Below are positions 63,020 to 64,000 of a stretch of 64,000 nucleotides of DNA, piece after piece. Both the position numbers and the translations under genes were made by a program. The stretch is taken from positions 124,001-188,000 of the forward strand of contig NZ_JAUAMB010000004.1 in NCBI RefSeq assembly GCF_031010175.1, written 5' to 3'. This stretch comes from Halomonas sp. SpR1. GTDB lineage: Bacteria; Pseudomonadota; Gammaproteobacteria; Pseudomonadales; Halomonadaceae. The notes beneath the pieces are model-generated. The model was not told the origin of the DNA and did no database searches. It was given only the letters and a program-made list of their open reading frames with translations. Position 1 is the stretch's first letter. Each line of letters begins with the position of its first letter.

Positions 63020-63605
63020 CCGCAACGAAGACGCGAGTTTAATGGATTTAATTAGCTCGATAGAGCAGATGGAGCAGGATGCTTCACGGGTTAGCGTTGA
63101 TAATGTTGTGCAGGCCGTGGGGCGACGCTCGTTTGGGCCACTGCTACTGGTCGCTGGGTTAATTACGCTGGCACCGATCATCGGCGATATACCTGGCATG
63201 CCGACGCTGATGGCCGTGCTGGTGCTGCTTGTTTCGGTACAGCTACTGGCGGGATGTGAGTCGTTCTGGTTGCCTGGATGGTTACTCAAGCGCTCTCTTT
63301 CCCGGCAGAAGTTCGACAAGGGCATCAAGTGGATGAAAAAGCCCGCCCGCTGGATAGATGGTTTGCTGCGGGTACGCTTACCGTGGCTAACCGGCTATAT
63401 CGGTATTCGTGTCACTGCGGTTGTTTGCCTGTTAATCGCCCTCGCCATGCCACCGATGGAGTTTATTCCCTTTTCGGCCAACGGCGCCGGGGTAGCACTT
63501 TCCCTGCTTGGCCTTGGCTTGGTCGCTCGCGATGGGGTTGCGCTGCTGCTAGGCTTTGCGCTGTTTGCCGCCACGTGCGTTTTAATCGTGATGAACCTGA
63601 TCTAA
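63012..63605 (+). CDS. exoD: ExoD-family membrane protein
   Basis: 197 residues: an N-terminal polar part, then four to five hydrophobic segments. VQAVGRRSFGPLLLVAGLITLAPIIGDIPGMPTL is the ExoD family core, first described in rhizobial exopolysaccharide mutants; its biochemical role is unclear. It starts inside the end of the TerB-like gene, so translation is coupled. A UPF0114-type gene follows after 14 bases. Confidence 0.87.
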   Translation: MHNRNEDASLMDLISSIEQMEQDASRVSVDNVVQAVGRRSFGPLLLVAGLITLAPIIGDIPGMPTLMAVLVLLVSVQLLAGCESFWLPGWLLKRSLSRQKFDKGIKWMKKPARWIDGLLRVRLPWLTGYIGIRVTAVVCLLIALAMPPMEFIPFSANGAGVALSLLGLGLVARDGVALLLGFALFAATCVLIVMNLI

Positions 63606-63619
63606 AAAGGAACCTTGCC

Positions 63620-64000
63620 ATGCCAGATGCCTCACCGCCCACGCCACCTAAATCACCGCAACAGCAAGGGGCTTGGGAGCGGCGAATCGAAACAGCGCTG
63701 TGGAACTCGCGTTTTTTGGTCATGCTTGCGGTGGTGCCAAGCCTGCTGGGTTCATTGATACTGTTTATTGTTGGCACCGTGGATATTTTAACCGTCGTGG
63801 CCGACGTGTTGCGCTACTACTTGATTGGAGGCACCCCGAATATCCACGAGAGTTTAGTGCCCGACATTATTATCGCGGTGGATATCTATCTGATTGCGAT
63901 CGTACTGCTGATTTTCGGCCTGGGCATCTACCGGCTGTTTGTCTCGAGGATTGATCAAGCCGAAGCGCGTTTCCCGCATCACCCCTTTAACGTTGCTTCG
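63620..64000 (+). CDS. UPF0114 (YqhA-type) membrane protein, cut by the right window edge
   Basis: The open frame from the ATG at 63620 (MPDASPPTPPKSP; AAAAGGA about 8 bases upstream) runs through the window end without a stop, at least 127 residues. ETALWNSRFLVMLAVVPSLLGSLILF and DIYLIAIVLLIFGLGIYRLFVS are typical UPF0114 helices. It probably forms one unit with the TerB-like and ExoD genes. The function of the family is not established. Confidence 0.85.
   Translation, partial: MPDASPPTPPKSPQQQGAWERRIETALWNSRFLVMLAVVPSLLGSLILFIVGTVDILTVVADVLRYYLIGGTPNIHESLVPDIIIAVDIYLIAIVLLIFGLGIYRLFVSRIDQAEARFPHHPFNVAS

Noticed and set aside
1..64000. Search by eye for CRISPR arrays, tRNA or rRNA genes, insertion sequences, integrases and toxin-antitoxin pairs
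   Set aside because: No array of spaced repeats, no transposase- or integrase-like protein and no RNA gene signature was found. The only large repeat is the dehydratase pair.

Overview
The window looks like the chromosome of a halophilic gammaproteobacterium of the Halomonas group. Moderately GC-rich DNA carries many TRAP importers for organic acids, IlvD/Edd sugar-acid dehydratases, and at the right end a housekeeping block (yejK, a TerB-like gene, exoD, a UPF0114 gene). This assignment comes from gene content and protein style; no marker RNA gene is present. I see no tRNA, rRNA, CRISPR array, insertion sequence or phage gene.

From 1 to 56 kb the window is almost entirely one large region for hemicellulose-derived pentoses and sugar acids. 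(a) 0-8.6 kb: TRAP membrane subunits, an Ldh-family dehydrogenase, a GntR/FadR regulator, and an opposite-strand set UxaA-type dehydratase / FAH hydrolase / SDR that resembles the non-phosphorylative route for L-fuconate-like acids. A TRAP binding protein follows. (b) 8.9-21.1 kb: oxidative (Weimberg-type) pentose genes: D-xylonate dehydratase xylD, an EamA exporter with a frameshift, a GntR regulator, a Gfo/Idh aldose 1-dehydrogenase, 2-oxoglutarate semialdehyde dehydrogenase, an AraD1/GguC-type 2-keto-3-deoxypentonate dehydratase, a complete TRAP system and an L-arabonate dehydratase. (c) 21.1-38.1 kb: a LysR regulator, then an arabinan module (GH51 arabinofuranosidase, ABC importer, secreted GH43 arabinanase, porin), then galM-araFGH and a second, nearly identical L-arabonate dehydratase. 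(d) 38.2-40.5 kb: a GPH symporter and an intracellular GH43 enzyme. (e) 40.6-48.0 kb: a ROK regulator, a ribose/xylose-type ABC importer, a TIM-barrel isomerase and a Gfo/Idh oxidoreductase. (f) 48.0-56.2 kb: Caulobacter-type D-xylose dehydrogenase, a xylo-oligosaccharide ABC importer, GH43 beta-xylosidase and a xylose/proton symporter.

Together the genes describe this flow: polymer cleavage outside the cell, passage through a porin, ABC or symporter uptake of oligomers and monomers, intracellular debranching by GH51/GH43, oxidation of D-xylose and L-arabinose to aldonates, dehydration by XylD or the arabonate dehydratases, a second dehydration by the AraD1-type enzyme, and oxidation to 2-oxoglutarate. 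No isomerase/kinase pentose genes and no lactonase gene are seen in the window.

The most notable non-coding observations are: a decayed copy of the 5' end of lysR with its promoter region at 31.2 kb, matching the intact one at 22.0-22.2 kb; two GntR-type operator regions sharing a 23-bp identical block; a ROK-type dyad shared by the 42 kb ABC operon and the xylD leader; a good sigma-54 promoter before a very acidic secreted protein; and stem-loops directly after four transporter binding-protein genes.
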